From contig JAIRKR010000038.1 in assembly GCA_031260015.1 (NCBI GenBank), forward strand, positions 1 through 24,024: a stretch of DNA of 24,024 nt, read 5' to 3'. This DNA is from Puniceicoccales bacterium (GTDB taxonomy: Bacteria; Verrucomicrobiota; Verrucomicrobiia; Opitutales; UBA9783). Shown piece after piece: positions 15,593-22,843 of the stretch; the first letter of the stretch is position 1; each line of letters opens with the position of its first letter. A program made the position numbers and the translations under genes. Under the pieces are notes generated by a model, which was given only the letters and a program-made list of their open reading frames with translations, searched no databases and had not been told where the DNA came from.

Positions 15593-16726
15593 ATGCGTTG
15601 TAACGAATCCAATACCCTATCGCGAGAAGATGCTTTTATGGTTTTAAATGCCTTGTCTAGGATAGGTTGGGTAACGATGAAGAAGTTATTAAAACATTAC
15701 AACAATGACGCGGTCGCCATATTTTCGGGCACGTACGAAAACCATAGAGCCATTGGACTTTCGGAAACCGTGAGTCAAAACTTAGCTACTTGGTCACAAT
15801 TATTTTCCCTTGAAAAGGAGAAAGAAAAGCTGCGTAAATTACAAGCAGAGTTTATAACGTTTGAAAGTAGTCATTATCCACCTTTGCTAAAAACTATTTA
15901 TGACCCACCTATTGGATTGTATTGCTACGGTCCCATGAGGGCATCCAGCAACACCATTGCCATTGTGGGAACGCGTTATGCTTCACTTTATGGCTTGCAA
16001 GTGGCAGAACGTTTGGGATGCGAATTGGCAGAACGCGGATGGTGCGTCGTCAGTGGATTTGCAAAAGGAATCGACACGGCAGCACATCGGGGGGCCTTAA
16101 GAGGTAAAGGCTCTACGGTAGGTATTTTGGGTTGTTCCATCGACCGCATTTATCCTCCCGAAAATGCATCGCTGTACGCACAATTACGGCAACAGGGATG
16201 CCTTATGTCAGAATTCAAGTTAGGGTCAAGGGCCGATCGCATGAGCTTTCCAAGACGAAATCGCATTTTGTCCGGCATCAGCCAAGCAATCGTTGTGATT
16301 GAATCGGATACGCAGGGGGGGAGTATGCTAACTGCATCTTTTGCGGTGGAGCAAAATCGACAGGTATTTGCAATCCCTGGGCGCATCGATGCCGACATGA
16401 GTCGTGGATGCCATCATTTAATTCGCAACGGTGCCACGTTGGCCACATGCGTGGACGAAATTTTAGAAGATTTACATTCTGCTCCTCCGTGGACATTAAA
16501 GTTGGACTTGGAATCACAAATTCAAGACTTACGGTTCGAAAACGTGGAACATTTGTCCTCGGAAGAAAATAGTATCTACGAAATTATAAAATCTAAAGGT
16601 CCCTTGGGAAGTTCGCAGTTGATCGAGATGACACAACTTTCGGTGGAAGCGCTGCAAACTGTTTTATTTACTTTGGAATTACAGCGTATCATTGTTCGTC
16701 GCAACGACGGCTTATTTGAAGCTTAA
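15593..16726 (+). CDS. dprA: DNA-processing protein DprA
   Basis: DprA binds incoming single-stranded DNA and loads RecA during natural transformation. The 377-residue product has an N-terminal helical region with GLS-type SAM/HhH features (residues 15-65), then the Rossmann-like core: IAIVGTRYASLYG (122-134), VVSGFAKGIDTAAHRGAL (152-169), GCSIDRIYPPEN (180-191), FPRRNRILSG (219-228), QGGSMLTASFA (241-251) and VFAIPG (258-263). A C-terminal winged-helix segment (about 320-377, with SSQLIEMTQLSVEALQTVLF) matches the DML1-like domain of longer DprA forms. ATG at 15593 is the first in-frame start that keeps the helical N-terminus; Met16 is an alternative. No other competence gene is nearby, although a pseudopilin-like gene lies at 21701. 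Confidence 0.94.
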   Translation: MRCNESNTLSREDAFMVLNALSRIGWVTMKKLLKHYNNDAVAIFSGTYENHRAIGLSETVSQNLATWSQLFSLEKEKEKLRKLQAEFITFESSHYPPLLKTIYDPPIGLYCYGPMRASSNTIAIVGTRYASLYGLQVAERLGCELAERGWCVVSGFAKGIDTAAHRGALRGKGSTVGILGCSIDRIYPPENASLYAQLRQQGCLMSEFKLGSRADRMSFPRRNRILSGISQAIVVIESDTQGGSMLTASFAVEQNRQVFAIPGRIDADMSRGCHHLIRNGATLATCVDEILEDLHSAPPWTLKLDLESQIQDLRFENVEHLSSEENSIYEIIKSKGPLGSSQLIEMTQLSVEALQTVLFTLELQRIIVRRNDGLFEA

Positions 16727-16792
16727 CAATAAGTAACTTTTATGCTTCTTTATTCAACTTAAATAGTCTCTTATGAAGAAGATATCATTGCT

Positions 16793-18415
16793 ATGAAAAA
16801 ATGGAGTGGGTATTTTGTTTTTGCTTTGCTGACGGTACTTTTTTTTTGGCAGATTGCATTTCGACCTTTGGCAAATCCAGACGAAGGACGTTACGCGGAA
16901 ATAGCTAGGGAAATGCTAATCTCGGGCGACTGGATAACGCCGCGATTGAATGGCATACTGTACTTCGAAAAACCTCCCTTTGTTTATTGGTGTACGGCAA
17001 TAGGCCAACGTATCTTTGGAGAAAATTTATGGGGGGTCCGGTTCTTTAACACATTGTTTACACTGTTAACGTGCCTGAGTGTTTATCGTTTTTGCGCTCA
17101 TTTTTTTAATCATAAAGTAGGTACGCTTGCTGCAGGTTTATTAGGAACCAGCGCGCTCATGTTTGGCATGAGTCAAATGTTGACACTAGACGGGACCCTA
17201 GGATTTTTTGTAACGGCAACCCTTTTGTCCTTTGCATGGGGATTTTTGGAGGCGGATAACCGCAGTGCGCAAAGACATTTTTGGTTGGCGTACATTTTTA
17301 TGGCGTTTGCCATTTTAACGAAAGGGCTCATTGGAATTGTCTTCCCGGCCCTCATTGGAATTCCTTGGCTTATCTACACGGGATACTGGCGAAAAATGCG
17401 ACAGGCGCACGTTGTAGGAGGTTTTCTACTCGTCCTACTCATCAATCTTCCTTGGCATTATGCCATTGCGGTTAAGCATGCCGAATTCTGCAGGTTTTAT
17501 TTCTGGTACGAACACTTCGAGCGTTATTTCCTACCGACACACAATCGAATGAAGCCATGCTATTTTTTACCGGTAAGCTTTCTGGTGGGTCTAATTCCAT
17601 GGGCATTTTTTCTGCCACGGGCACTCGTACTAAGCTTTAAATCCGCCAGAGAAAAGACAAAGCGTAACATTTTAGTTTTTGGTTATTTGTGGAGCGTTTT
17701 ATTGATAGCCTTCTTTTTACATTCGCAGTCGCAACTGATTCCGTATGTTTTACCCGCCATTCCCGGCCTTATTTTACCACTCGCTTACGCATTCTCGACA
17801 CCTCATTTCTTACGGCAATGTCGTATAGAATACTTCGTCTGGGCCGCAGCGTTTTTGATTACGAGCTACCTTCTTCCCGGCATCGTTGCCAAAAGGGCTT
17901 TGGAGCCTTTTCCGCAATTTGCTTTGGTGAGCACAGAGCTTGTCTTGATTACAGGATCTGTAGGCGCACTTGTTTATTTGAAGAAAAGACCAAAACTTTC
18001 CTTCGGTTTTCTCACAACAATTACGTGTGGCATCTATTTTATGCTTCCTTTGTTTTTCCCTTACTTTCAGCGACTGAATGCCTCCTGGGTCAGTCAAGTC
18101 ATTTTGCAATCTTCCGAAAAGCCAAGTATTGTCTACTGTGCCTACGAGTATTTTCAAGACTTACCATTTTATCTAAAGCAAGTCGTAGGCATTGTGGATC
18201 ACGTGCCGAACGAACAATTGTTGGGATATCAACTGGAAGGATGCGATCGTTACATTTCTCAAGAACAGTTGGTCCATCAATGGGCCTCAGAAAAGAAAAT
18301 TTATGTGGTCGTTAGGCGTCGTCACAAAGAAGTTTTTGAAAAGAAAATAACTCACGTACCGTTTTACATCTTGACGCAAGACTTGCATTTTATTTTATAT
18401 TCTAACCGCTTATGA
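16793..18415 (+). CDS. ArnT-like GT-C glycosyltransferase (PMT family membrane protein)
   Basis: Proteins of this family move a sugar from a polyprenyl-phosphate carrier to an acceptor such as lipid A on the outer face of the inner membrane. The 540-residue product starts with a membrane segment (FVFALLTVLFFWQIAF), followed by NPDEGRYAEIAREM (residues 28-41), whose Asp30-Glu31 pair is the metal/carrier-binding motif of the first periplasmic loop, then WITPRLNGILYFEKPPFVYW (47-66), typical of ArnT. About ten further hydrophobic segments follow, then a soluble C-terminal part from about 430. The last four bases (ATGA, 18412-18415) overlap the start of the next gene, an ArnC-like synthase of the lipid-linked donor. 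The other arn genes are absent here, so the sugar and acceptor are unknown. Confidence 0.85.
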   Translation: MKKWSGYFVFALLTVLFFWQIAFRPLANPDEGRYAEIAREMLISGDWITPRLNGILYFEKPPFVYWCTAIGQRIFGENLWGVRFFNTLFTLLTCLSVYRFCAHFFNHKVGTLAAGLLGTSALMFGMSQMLTLDGTLGFFVTATLLSFAWGFLEADNRSAQRHFWLAYIFMAFAILTKGLIGIVFPALIGIPWLIYTGYWRKMRQAHVVGGFLLVLLINLPWHYAIAVKHAEFCRFYFWYEHFERYFLPTHNRMKPCYFLPVSFLVGLIPWAFFLPRALVLSFKSAREKTKRNILVFGYLWSVLLIAFFLHSQSQLIPYVLPAIPGLILPLAYAFSTPHFLRQCRIEYFVWAAAFLITSYLLPGIVAKRALEPFPQFALVSTELVLITGSVGALVYLKKRPKLSFGFLTTITCGIYFMLPLFFPYFQRLNASWVSQVILQSSEKPSIVYCAYEYFQDLPFYLKQVVGIVDHVPNEQLLGYQLEGCDRYISQEQLVHQWASEKKIYVVVRRRHKEVFEKKITHVPFYILTQDLHFILYSNRL

Positions 18416-19383
18416 GCGAATTGAATACGCCGAATATTTCAGTTGTTGTGCCCGTTTACAACGAAGAACCCAACATAGATGAACTTTGTTCGCGCCTCGT
18501 AAAAGTGTTGGAAGCTGCAAAACGCTCATTTGAAATCATTGTCGTAAACGATGGCAGTAAAGATCATTCCATGCAAAAACTTTTGGAATGGTACCATCGA
18601 TATCCCAACCATTTCAGAATCTTAGAATTCAATTGTAACTTCGGCCACCACAACGCAATCTTTGCCGGATTTGAACACGTACGTGGCGATATTACGATTA
18701 CGCTCGATGCGGATTTGCAAAATCCTCCGGAAGAAATTCCAAAACTTTTGGAAAAGATGGATGAGGGCTACGATTACGTCGGCAGTTATCGTTTGGGAAA
18801 ACGGCAGGACGTTCGTTGGCGTTGTTGGGCCTCAAAATTTAACAATAAAATCCGTGCAAAAATTACGGACATCCAAATGTCCGATCAAGGTTGTATGTTT
18901 AGGGCCTACAGGCGCTCCATTATTGATGCCATCGTTCGCTGTGGCGATTATACCGCATTTATTCCCGCTTTGGCCTATAAATTTTCTTCACGATATGCGG
19001 AAGTGGGTATGCGCCATGCCCCTCGCTTTAAGGGAGAATCTAAGTATGGATTGTACTATTTGCTGCGAACACACTTTGATTGGATGACGGGATTTTCTCT
19101 CGTACCTTTACAAATGTTTACTTTGTTTGGTTTTGCATTATCGGGGTTTAGTTTTTTGCTCGTTTTGTACATACTGGGTAGACGCTTATGCATAGGTCCC
19201 GAAGCCGAAGGTCTCTTTACCTTGTTTGCCATTTTATTTTTCATGTTAAGCGTGGTTATCGTAGGCATTGGACTCATAGGGGAATATGTGGGGAGGACCT
19301 ATCAAATTATTCAGAAACGACCCCGTTACATCTTGAAAAATATTTATCAACAGCCCAATAACGACATCGACTCCAAAAAATAG
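18412..19383 (+). CDS. ArnC-like polyprenyl-phosphate glycosyltransferase (GT2)
   Basis: The 323-residue product is a family-2 glycosyltransferase with two C-terminal membrane helices, the architecture of enzymes that attach a sugar to undecaprenyl phosphate on the cytoplasmic face. Seen: VVVPVYNEEPNID (residues 11-23), VVNDGSKDHS (44-53), LDADLQNPPEEI (98-109, the DxD-like metal site) and DQGCMFRAYRR, FIPALA and FKGESKYG further on. The DQGCMFRAYRR segment and the C-terminal GLIGEYVGRTYQII.KRPRY resemble ArnC more closely than GtrB or dolichol-phosphate mannose synthase. The start overlaps the ArnT-like gene in ATGA, so translation is probably coupled and the two form a donor-maker/transferase pair. 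Substrate unknown. Confidence 0.87.
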   Translation: MSELNTPNISVVVPVYNEEPNIDELCSRLVKVLEAAKRSFEIIVVNDGSKDHSMQKLLEWYHRYPNHFRILEFNCNFGHHNAIFAGFEHVRGDITITLDADLQNPPEEIPKLLEKMDEGYDYVGSYRLGKRQDVRWRCWASKFNNKIRAKITDIQMSDQGCMFRAYRRSIIDAIVRCGDYTAFIPALAYKFSSRYAEVGMRHAPRFKGESKYGLYYLLRTHFDWMTGFSLVPLQMFTLFGFALSGFSFLLVLYILGRRLCIGPEAEGLFTLFAILFFMLSVVIVGIGLIGEYVGRTYQIIQKRPRYILKNIYQQPNNDIDSKK

Positions 19384-19551
19384 TTCGTTCACGCAAGAGA
19401 CATGCATGTACGCTTCATTAAAAAGCTAAATACGCATTCAAAAGGCTTTATTTTTGTTACGCAAAAAGCTTTAAAAATGTGAAATGCATTCCACAAACAG
19501 CATCTCCGTGCATTATTTTAGTCCTTAGAAGCAGTTTGTTACGTCGGGACT
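19384..19551. other. Convergent intergenic region, no gene seen
   Basis: This 168-base gap lies between the ArnC-like gene and the regulator on the other strand. It contains several ATGCAT-type short palindromes (ACATGCATGT near 19401) and weak AAAGC/GCTTT arms followed by TTTATTTTTG (about 19422-19460) that could serve as a poor terminator for the plus-strand genes. No open frame of note, and no clear intrinsic terminator with a G+C-rich stem. Confidence 0.3.
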
Positions 19552-20913
19552 TTAATCAGCAAGGGCGTACTGCTTAAGTTTATTGCTGAGGGTACGTGTG
19601 CTAATCTTTAAAAGAGAGGCCGCTTTTGTTCGGTTGCCATGCGTTGTATTTAAAACATGCAGGATATGTTTTTTCTCAATTGCCTCTAAATCCAACGTTG
19701 GATTTTCCAACAACGTTGTACTTGCTTGCGTATTGGGCGATATATTCAAGGCTCTCTCACTAATTTCCTGCTGGTCATTGGATAAAATAACAGCGCGTTC
19801 TATCGTATTTTGCAATTCACGAACGTTGCCGGGCCATTTATGAACTAAAAGGGCATTTTTTGCTTCGTCCGAAAATTCATTTAACGTTATGCCATGCTTG
19901 CGAGTATAGCGTTTTAAAAAATAGTCTGCCAACAAAAGAATGTCGTTGCCGCGCTCACGTAAAGGTGGAATTTCAATGGGAAATACATTGAGACGGTAAA
20001 ATAAATCTTCCCGAAAGTCGCCTCGCTCTACCGACTTGCTCAAATCTCGATTGGTGGAAGCAATAACACGCGTATTTACCTTTAAGGTTTTTGTGCCTCC
20101 AACACGCTCAAATTCTTTTTCTTGTAACACTCGGAGGAGCTTCGCTTGCAAGTGCGGTGATATTTCGGCAATTTCGTCCAATAAAATGGTCCCATTGTTT
20201 GCCAACTCAAATCGGCCGATCCTTTTTTGCAAGGCATGGGTAAACGCACCCTTTTCATGACCAAAAAATTCACTCTCGATCAAATTTTCAGCAATTGCTG
20301 CACAATTAACGGTAATGTAGGGTCTACTTGCCAAGTGGCTCAGCCGATGGATTTCCCTGGCTACCAATTCTTTCCCCGTTCCATTTTCTCCGGTGATCAA
20401 GACGGTTGCTTCGGTCGAAGCCACTTTTTTGACAAGCGCCTTAATGTGTTGAATGGCAGGCCCTTCTCCCAATAATTCTTGCTGCAAGTCCCCTTCGGCA
20501 CTATTACACGAAAAAAATTGATTTACTTTGATCAAATGACTGTAGGATTCAGTTTTCTTTAAAACAACTTCTATCTCCTGCAAAGAAAAAGGTTTTATGA
20601 TGTAGTCGAAGGCTCCCAATTTCATGCATTCGACCGCAGATTCAATGGATCCGTAACCTGTGATAACAACCGTAATGGGTTTTTCTATATTTTCGGGTAA
20701 CGTATTAAAATGTTTCAACAGCCGGGTTCCGTCTCCATCTGGCAAACGAACGTCTAGAAATACCAGGTCAAAACTGTCTTTACCGAGAACACTTTCTGCA
20801 TCCATTAAACTTGAAACGGAGGCGACCGTATATCTAAGATTACGTAATTGTTCTTCCAACGCTTTACGGATTACCAATTCATCATCTATAATAAGTACTT
20901 TGTCGAATTGCAT
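19552..20913 (-). CDS. NtrC-family sigma-54-dependent response regulator
   Basis: The 453-residue protein has three domains in order. Receiver (1-120): acidic pair Asp10-Asp11, phospho-acceptor Asp54 in FLDVRLPDG, Thr85 in VITGYGS and Lys107 in IIKPF. AAA+ domain (about 145-375): Walker A GENGTGKE (175-182), the sigma-54-contacting loop GAFTHA (222-227), Walker B ILLDEI (243-248) and the arginine-finger region REDLFYRLNV. C-terminal Fis-type helix-turn-helix (about 410-450, NRTKAASLLKISTRTLSNKL). It activates transcription by sigma-54 RNA polymerase after phosphorylation. The loop is GAFTHA instead of the usual GAFTGA. No histidine kinase and no obvious -24/-12 promoter lie in the window, so its signal and targets are unknown. 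Confidence 0.93.
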   Translation of the reverse strand: MQFDKVLIIDDELVIRKALEEQLRNLRYTVASVSSLMDAESVLGKDSFDLVFLDVRLPDGDGTRLLKHFNTLPENIEKPITVVITGYGSIESAVECMKLGAFDYIIKPFSLQEIEVVLKKTESYSHLIKVNQFFSCNSAEGDLQQELLGEGPAIQHIKALVKKVASTEATVLITGENGTGKELVAREIHRLSHLASRPYITVNCAAIAENLIESEFFGHEKGAFTHALQKRIGRFELANNGTILLDEIAEISPHLQAKLLRVLQEKEFERVGGTKTLKVNTRVIASTNRDLSKSVERGDFREDLFYRLNVFPIEIPPLRERGNDILLLADYFLKRYTRKHGITLNEFSDEAKNALLVHKWPGNVRELQNTIERAVILSNDQQEISERALNISPNTQASTTLLENPTLDLEAIEKKHILHVLNTTHGNRTKAASLLKISTRTLSNKLKQYALAD

Positions 20914-20926
20914 AACTGGATCGTTT

Positions 20927-20965
20927 ATTATAAGAAGATTTAATTTTTTGCGATGAAACGCAAAA
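20927..20965 (-). promoter_or_regulatory. Perfect -10 box and inverted repeat upstream of the sigma-54 regulator
   Basis: On the minus strand a perfect TATAAT (20927-20932) lies 13 bases before the regulator's ATG; no good -35 is placed at 17 bases. Just upstream, TTTTGCG and CGCAAAA form a perfect 7-base inverted repeat with a 6-base loop (20946-20965), overlapping where a -35 would be. It could be an operator or a small hairpin. Confidence 0.3.
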
Positions 20966-21084
20966 TCAACCCCTTTTTTTCATAATAAACCAAACAACCT
21001 GCAATGACAATGAAAAAACTTTTAGATTTTATTAAAATAACCCTTCCTACCTATCTTTGCGAGATAAGTTGGATCATAAAATGG

Positions 21085-21336
21085 CTAACGAACTAGGCGA
21101 CGGCCAAATTTGCGTTGGAATTTTTCAACACGGCCCGTTGAATCGACAAAACGTTTTTCTCCCGTATACACAGGGTGCGAATCGGCAGTAACGTCGCGAA
21201 TCACGACATAATGTTCGACGCCGTTAATCATTTCCTTACCTTTTGAAACCATGGTTGAATAGGTTAAAAAACGTTTGCCCGAAGAAACATCCACAAAACA
21301 AACGGGATGATAGTCAGGATGTATGTCTTTTTTCAT
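21085..21336 (-). CDS. rpmE2: 50S ribosomal protein L31, type B
   Basis: L31 sits at the ribosome bridge between subunits. The 83-residue product shows the type-B pattern MKKDIHPDYHPVCFVDVSSG, then DSHPVYTGEKRFVDSTGRVEKFQRKFGRR. Type A L31 has a CXXC zinc site; this sequence has a single Cys13 and no zinc-ribbon cysteines, which makes it the zinc-independent form. It follows rpmJ by 23 bases on the same strand. AGAAG about 6 bases before the ATG is a plausible ribosome-binding site. Confidence 0.95.
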   Translation of the reverse strand: MKKDIHPDYHPVCFVDVSSGKRFLTYSTMVSKGKEMINGVEHYVVIRDVTADSHPVYTGEKRFVDSTGRVEKFQRKFGRRLVR

Positions 21337-21359
21337 TTTTACTTCTCAAATGTGTAAAA

Positions 21360-21488
21360 TTAATACCCCTGTCGTGCTTTGTACCGGGGATTTGCTTTGC
21401 AAATAACGTAGATACGGCCCTTACGCTTTACCACTTGACATTTTGCGTGCCGAGTTTTTAGAGATTTAATCGACGAAACCACTTTCAT
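21360..21488 (-). CDS. rpmJ: 50S ribosomal protein L36
   Basis: This 42-residue gene is read on the minus strand from the ATG at 21486-21488 to a TAA at 21360-21362. The product begins MKVVSSIKSLKTRHAKC and ends RIYVICKANPRYKARQGY, matching L36 in length and in the K/R-rich pattern with the C-terminal PRxKxRQG. The usual zinc ligands C-X2-C...C...H are here His14-X2-Cys17, Cys30 and Tyr36, so the zinc ribbon is partly lost; KSLKTRH resembles the longer, type-B-like L36. It lies directly before rpmE2 with a candidate promoter at 21505-21534. Confidence is high despite the small size. Confidence 0.93.
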   Translation of the reverse strand: MKVVSSIKSLKTRHAKCQVVKRKGRIYVICKANPRYKARQGY

Positions 21489-21504
21489 AAATACTTATTT
21501 ATTA

Positions 21505-21534
21505 AGTAAAATGGTGCAATCCACGGCATGTCAA
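21505..21534 (-). promoter_or_regulatory. Probable sigma-70-type promoter for rpmJ-rpmE2
   Basis: On the minus strand TTGACA (21529-21534) is followed after 18 bases by TTTACT (21505-21510), a 4-of-6 match to the -10 consensus. The ATG of rpmJ lies 17 bases further on, so the leader would be about 10 bases. This is a pattern match only. Confidence 0.45.
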
Positions 21535-21597
21535 TGCATTTTTTATAAAATCACATCACGATGCGGGTAGCAAAGGTAGTTCAATAAAGTGGGTATT

Positions 21598-21708
21598 TTA
21601 TGCCGAAGACCATTTCGGAGAACATGCATTTTTTAACATGTCCAAATGCTTTGGCATCAAGATGTTATACCGCGCATGACAGAGGGTTAATGCGTATCGT
21701 TCAAGCAT
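21598..21708 (-). CDS. Tiny ORF overlapping the stop of the pseudopilin-like gene
   Basis: A 36-residue frame starts with ATG at 21706-21708, whose bases overlap the end of the preceding gene in ATGCTTGA, the arrangement expected for translational coupling. The predicted product starts MLERYALTLCHARYNILM and is mildly basic. It resembles nothing I know, has no Shine-Dalgarno sequence of its own, and could be a chance frame. It ends 109 bases before rpmJ. Confidence 0.3.
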   Translation of the reverse strand: MLERYALTLCHARYNILMPKHLDMLKNACSPKWSSA

Positions 21709-22180
21709 GATATTTCCTCAACGCTGTGGAAAAAATAAATTCTTCTACGGTGGTATTGGATGAACGGCTTAGAATAAGTTTTATAAATCTTAAATGTTTA
21801 TAAGTTTTTTGTTCTTTCAGGGGGGTCCAACATTTATGATGCTTGTGCCAACGCTGCCATTGAATGGAGTAGTGCGGTGGAATTCTTAGAAATAAAACTC
21901 TAGCGTGTGGTTGTTGGGAAGGTTTTTGCGATTGAAGAATAACGTGCACACAACCACTTTCAAGTTCTACCTGCAAGGTACCGTGTGCCCATATAATTTG
22001 TTTTCCCGTTTTTATAATGGGCGCAATAACCGCATGAAATGTGGCAAATGGGTCCGAATGGGGTGTTAATGAGGGAGACTGTCTCAATAGGTGCGCAATG
22101 CAGTTTATTAAAATCCCTAAAACAAATAAGCACAAGGTTACTTCTAAAAAAGTAACCCCACACTCTGATTTTTTGTGCAT
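21701..22180 (-). CDS. Prepilin/pseudopilin-like protein with N-terminal methylation motif
   Basis: The 159-residue product opens with a short basic leader (MHKKSECG) followed by VTFLEVTLCLFVLGILINCI. This fits the type IV pilin and type II secretion pseudopilin signal: Gly before the cleavage site, hydrophobic residues, Glu at +5 (Glu13 here) and a hydrophobic helix. The rest (about 30-159) is a small soluble domain rich in His, Lys and Gln that I do not recognise; no Cys pair as in major pilins of some phyla. It is alone: no prepilin peptidase, ATPase or secretin gene is nearby, so it probably joins a pilus, DNA-uptake or secretion apparatus encoded elsewhere. It is divergent from the HU gene across a 92-base promoter region. 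Confidence 0.65.
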   Translation of the reverse strand: MHKKSECGVTFLEVTLCLFVLGILINCIAHLLRQSPSLTPHSDPFATFHAVIAPIIKTGKQIIWAHGTLQVELESGCVHVILQSQKPSQQPHARVLFLRIPPHYSIQWQRWHKHHKCWTPLKEQKTYKHLRFIKLILSRSSNTTVEEFIFSTALRKYHA

Positions 22181-22203
22181 TTTATCGTTTTTCTTGCAAA
22201 AAT

Positions 22204-22230
22204 AGCATTGACTTCGATTTTTTCAATGCT
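22204..22230. repeat. 8-base perfect inverted repeat in the HU promoter
   Basis: AGCATTGA (22204-22211) and TCAATGCT (22223-22230) are perfect reverse complements separated by 11 bases. They bracket the -35 box and the spacer of the candidate HU promoter, where a repressor could act. Whether it is bound is unknown. Confidence 0.55.
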
Positions 22231-22236
22231 TCTATT
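22208..22236 (+). promoter_or_regulatory. Candidate promoter of the HU-family gene
   Basis: TTGACT (22208-22213) is followed after 17 bases by TCTATT (22231-22236), a 4-of-6 match to the -10 consensus. Transcription would begin near 22243, giving a leader of about 30 bases before the ATG at 22273. Confidence 0.45.
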
Positions 22237-22261
22237 AATTGAAAACAAAAAGTTCAATTAA
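22235..22261. repeat. 9-base perfect inverted repeat in the HU leader
   Basis: TTAATTGAA (22235-22243) and TTCAATTAA (22253-22261) are perfect reverse complements separated by 9 bases. It overlaps the predicted start of transcription and ends 11 bases before the HU ATG. It could be an operator half-site pair or a leader hairpin. No Shine-Dalgarno sequence is seen between it and the start codon. Confidence 0.6.
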
Positions 22262-22272
22262 CTCAATTTTTT

Positions 22273-22548
22273 ATGAATAAAGCAGAATTAATCGTTGAAA
22301 TTCAAAATAAATTAGGCAAAGATGCTACAAAAGCCTGCGCAGAGCGTTCTTTAAATGCTGTACTTGAAGCGTTTAAATCGGGCGTCGCTAAAGATGGTTT
22401 GGTACAACTTGTTGGTTTTGGTACTTTTTCAGTATCTGAACGCAAAGCTCGTAAGGGGATTAACCCTCAAACGGGTAAATCGATTCAAATTGCAGCTTCA
22501 AAAACTGTTAAGTTTAAACCCAGTACTCAGTTCAAAAGTATTTGCTAG
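22273..22548 (+). CDS. HU/IHF-family nucleoid DNA-binding protein
   Basis: HU proteins are small dimers that bend DNA and compact the nucleoid. The 91-residue product has the full family length, the N-terminal MNKAELIVEIQNKLG helix, VQLVGFGTFSV (residues 43-53), and the DNA-clasping arm region ERKARKGINPQTGKSIQIAA (55-74) with the Pro (65) that inserts between base pairs, followed by KTVKFKPS. It looks closer to HU than to IHF, but the two are hard to separate by eye. It lies upstream of rpoZ, smpB and trmL and is divergent from the pseudopilin-like gene. Confidence 0.93.
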   Translation: MNKAELIVEIQNKLGKDATKACAERSLNAVLEAFKSGVAKDGLVQLVGFGTFSVSERKARKGINPQTGKSIQIAASKTVKFKPSTQFKSIC

Positions 22549-22559
22549 CCTACTTTGAA

Positions 22560-22579
22560 TATAAGATGAAATTCTTATA
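22560..22579. repeat. A+T-rich hairpin just after the HU gene
   Basis: TATAAGA and TCTTATA form a perfect 7-base stem with a 6-base loop, 11 bases after the HU stop. It lacks a G+C-rich stem and a following T-run, so I do not call it a terminator; it may mark an RNA-processing or stability element between HU and rpoZ. Confidence 0.35.
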
Positions 22580-22639
22580 GGGTGGTGTACAAGAGGGCTT
22601 TTATATTTTTGTTTAATTTTATTTTTAAAGAATAAAATT

Positions 22640-22831
22640 ATGAAGTATATTTTAGTAGACGAGGCTAAAAAGGTAATTCCAAATCCAAATATTTTGATTA
22701 ACTTGGTTTCTAAACGTGTCAAACAATTGAAAAATGGTGCTGAACCATGGGTACATTCGTTAGAAAAATTAAGCCTAGAAGACATTGCCCTGCGTGAAAT
22801 TATTGAGAAAAAAATTACCTTTGAGTTGTAG
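22640..22831 (+). CDS. rpoZ: RNA polymerase omega subunit (short form)
   Basis: Omega helps fold and hold the beta' subunit of RNA polymerase. The 63-residue product is short but has the omega core: NPNILINLVSKRVKQLKNG (residues 15-33), which matches the usual N-R-F-x-L-x-x-x-x-A-x-R-A-R-Q-L pattern, then PWV, EKLSLEDIALREIIEKKI (42-59), the V/L-AL-EI-x-x-KI end of the family. It starts 91 bases after HU with weak AAAGAA before it, and ends 12 bases before smpB, consistent with co-transcription. Small size makes this slightly less certain than its neighbours. Confidence 0.85.
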   Translation: MKYILVDEAKKVIPNPNILINLVSKRVKQLKNGAEPWVHSLEKLSLEDIALREIIEKKITFEL

Positions 22832-22843
22832 TTTTTTGTACCC

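Noticed and set aside
17689..18315. 208-codon plus-strand frame inside the ArnT-like gene
   Set aside because: It overlaps a clear membrane glycosyltransferase in another frame and its product has no membrane pattern or motif.
22560..22579. Terminator after the HU gene
   Set aside because: The hairpin is A+T-only apart from two G/C pairs and is followed by GGGTGGTG rather than a T-run.
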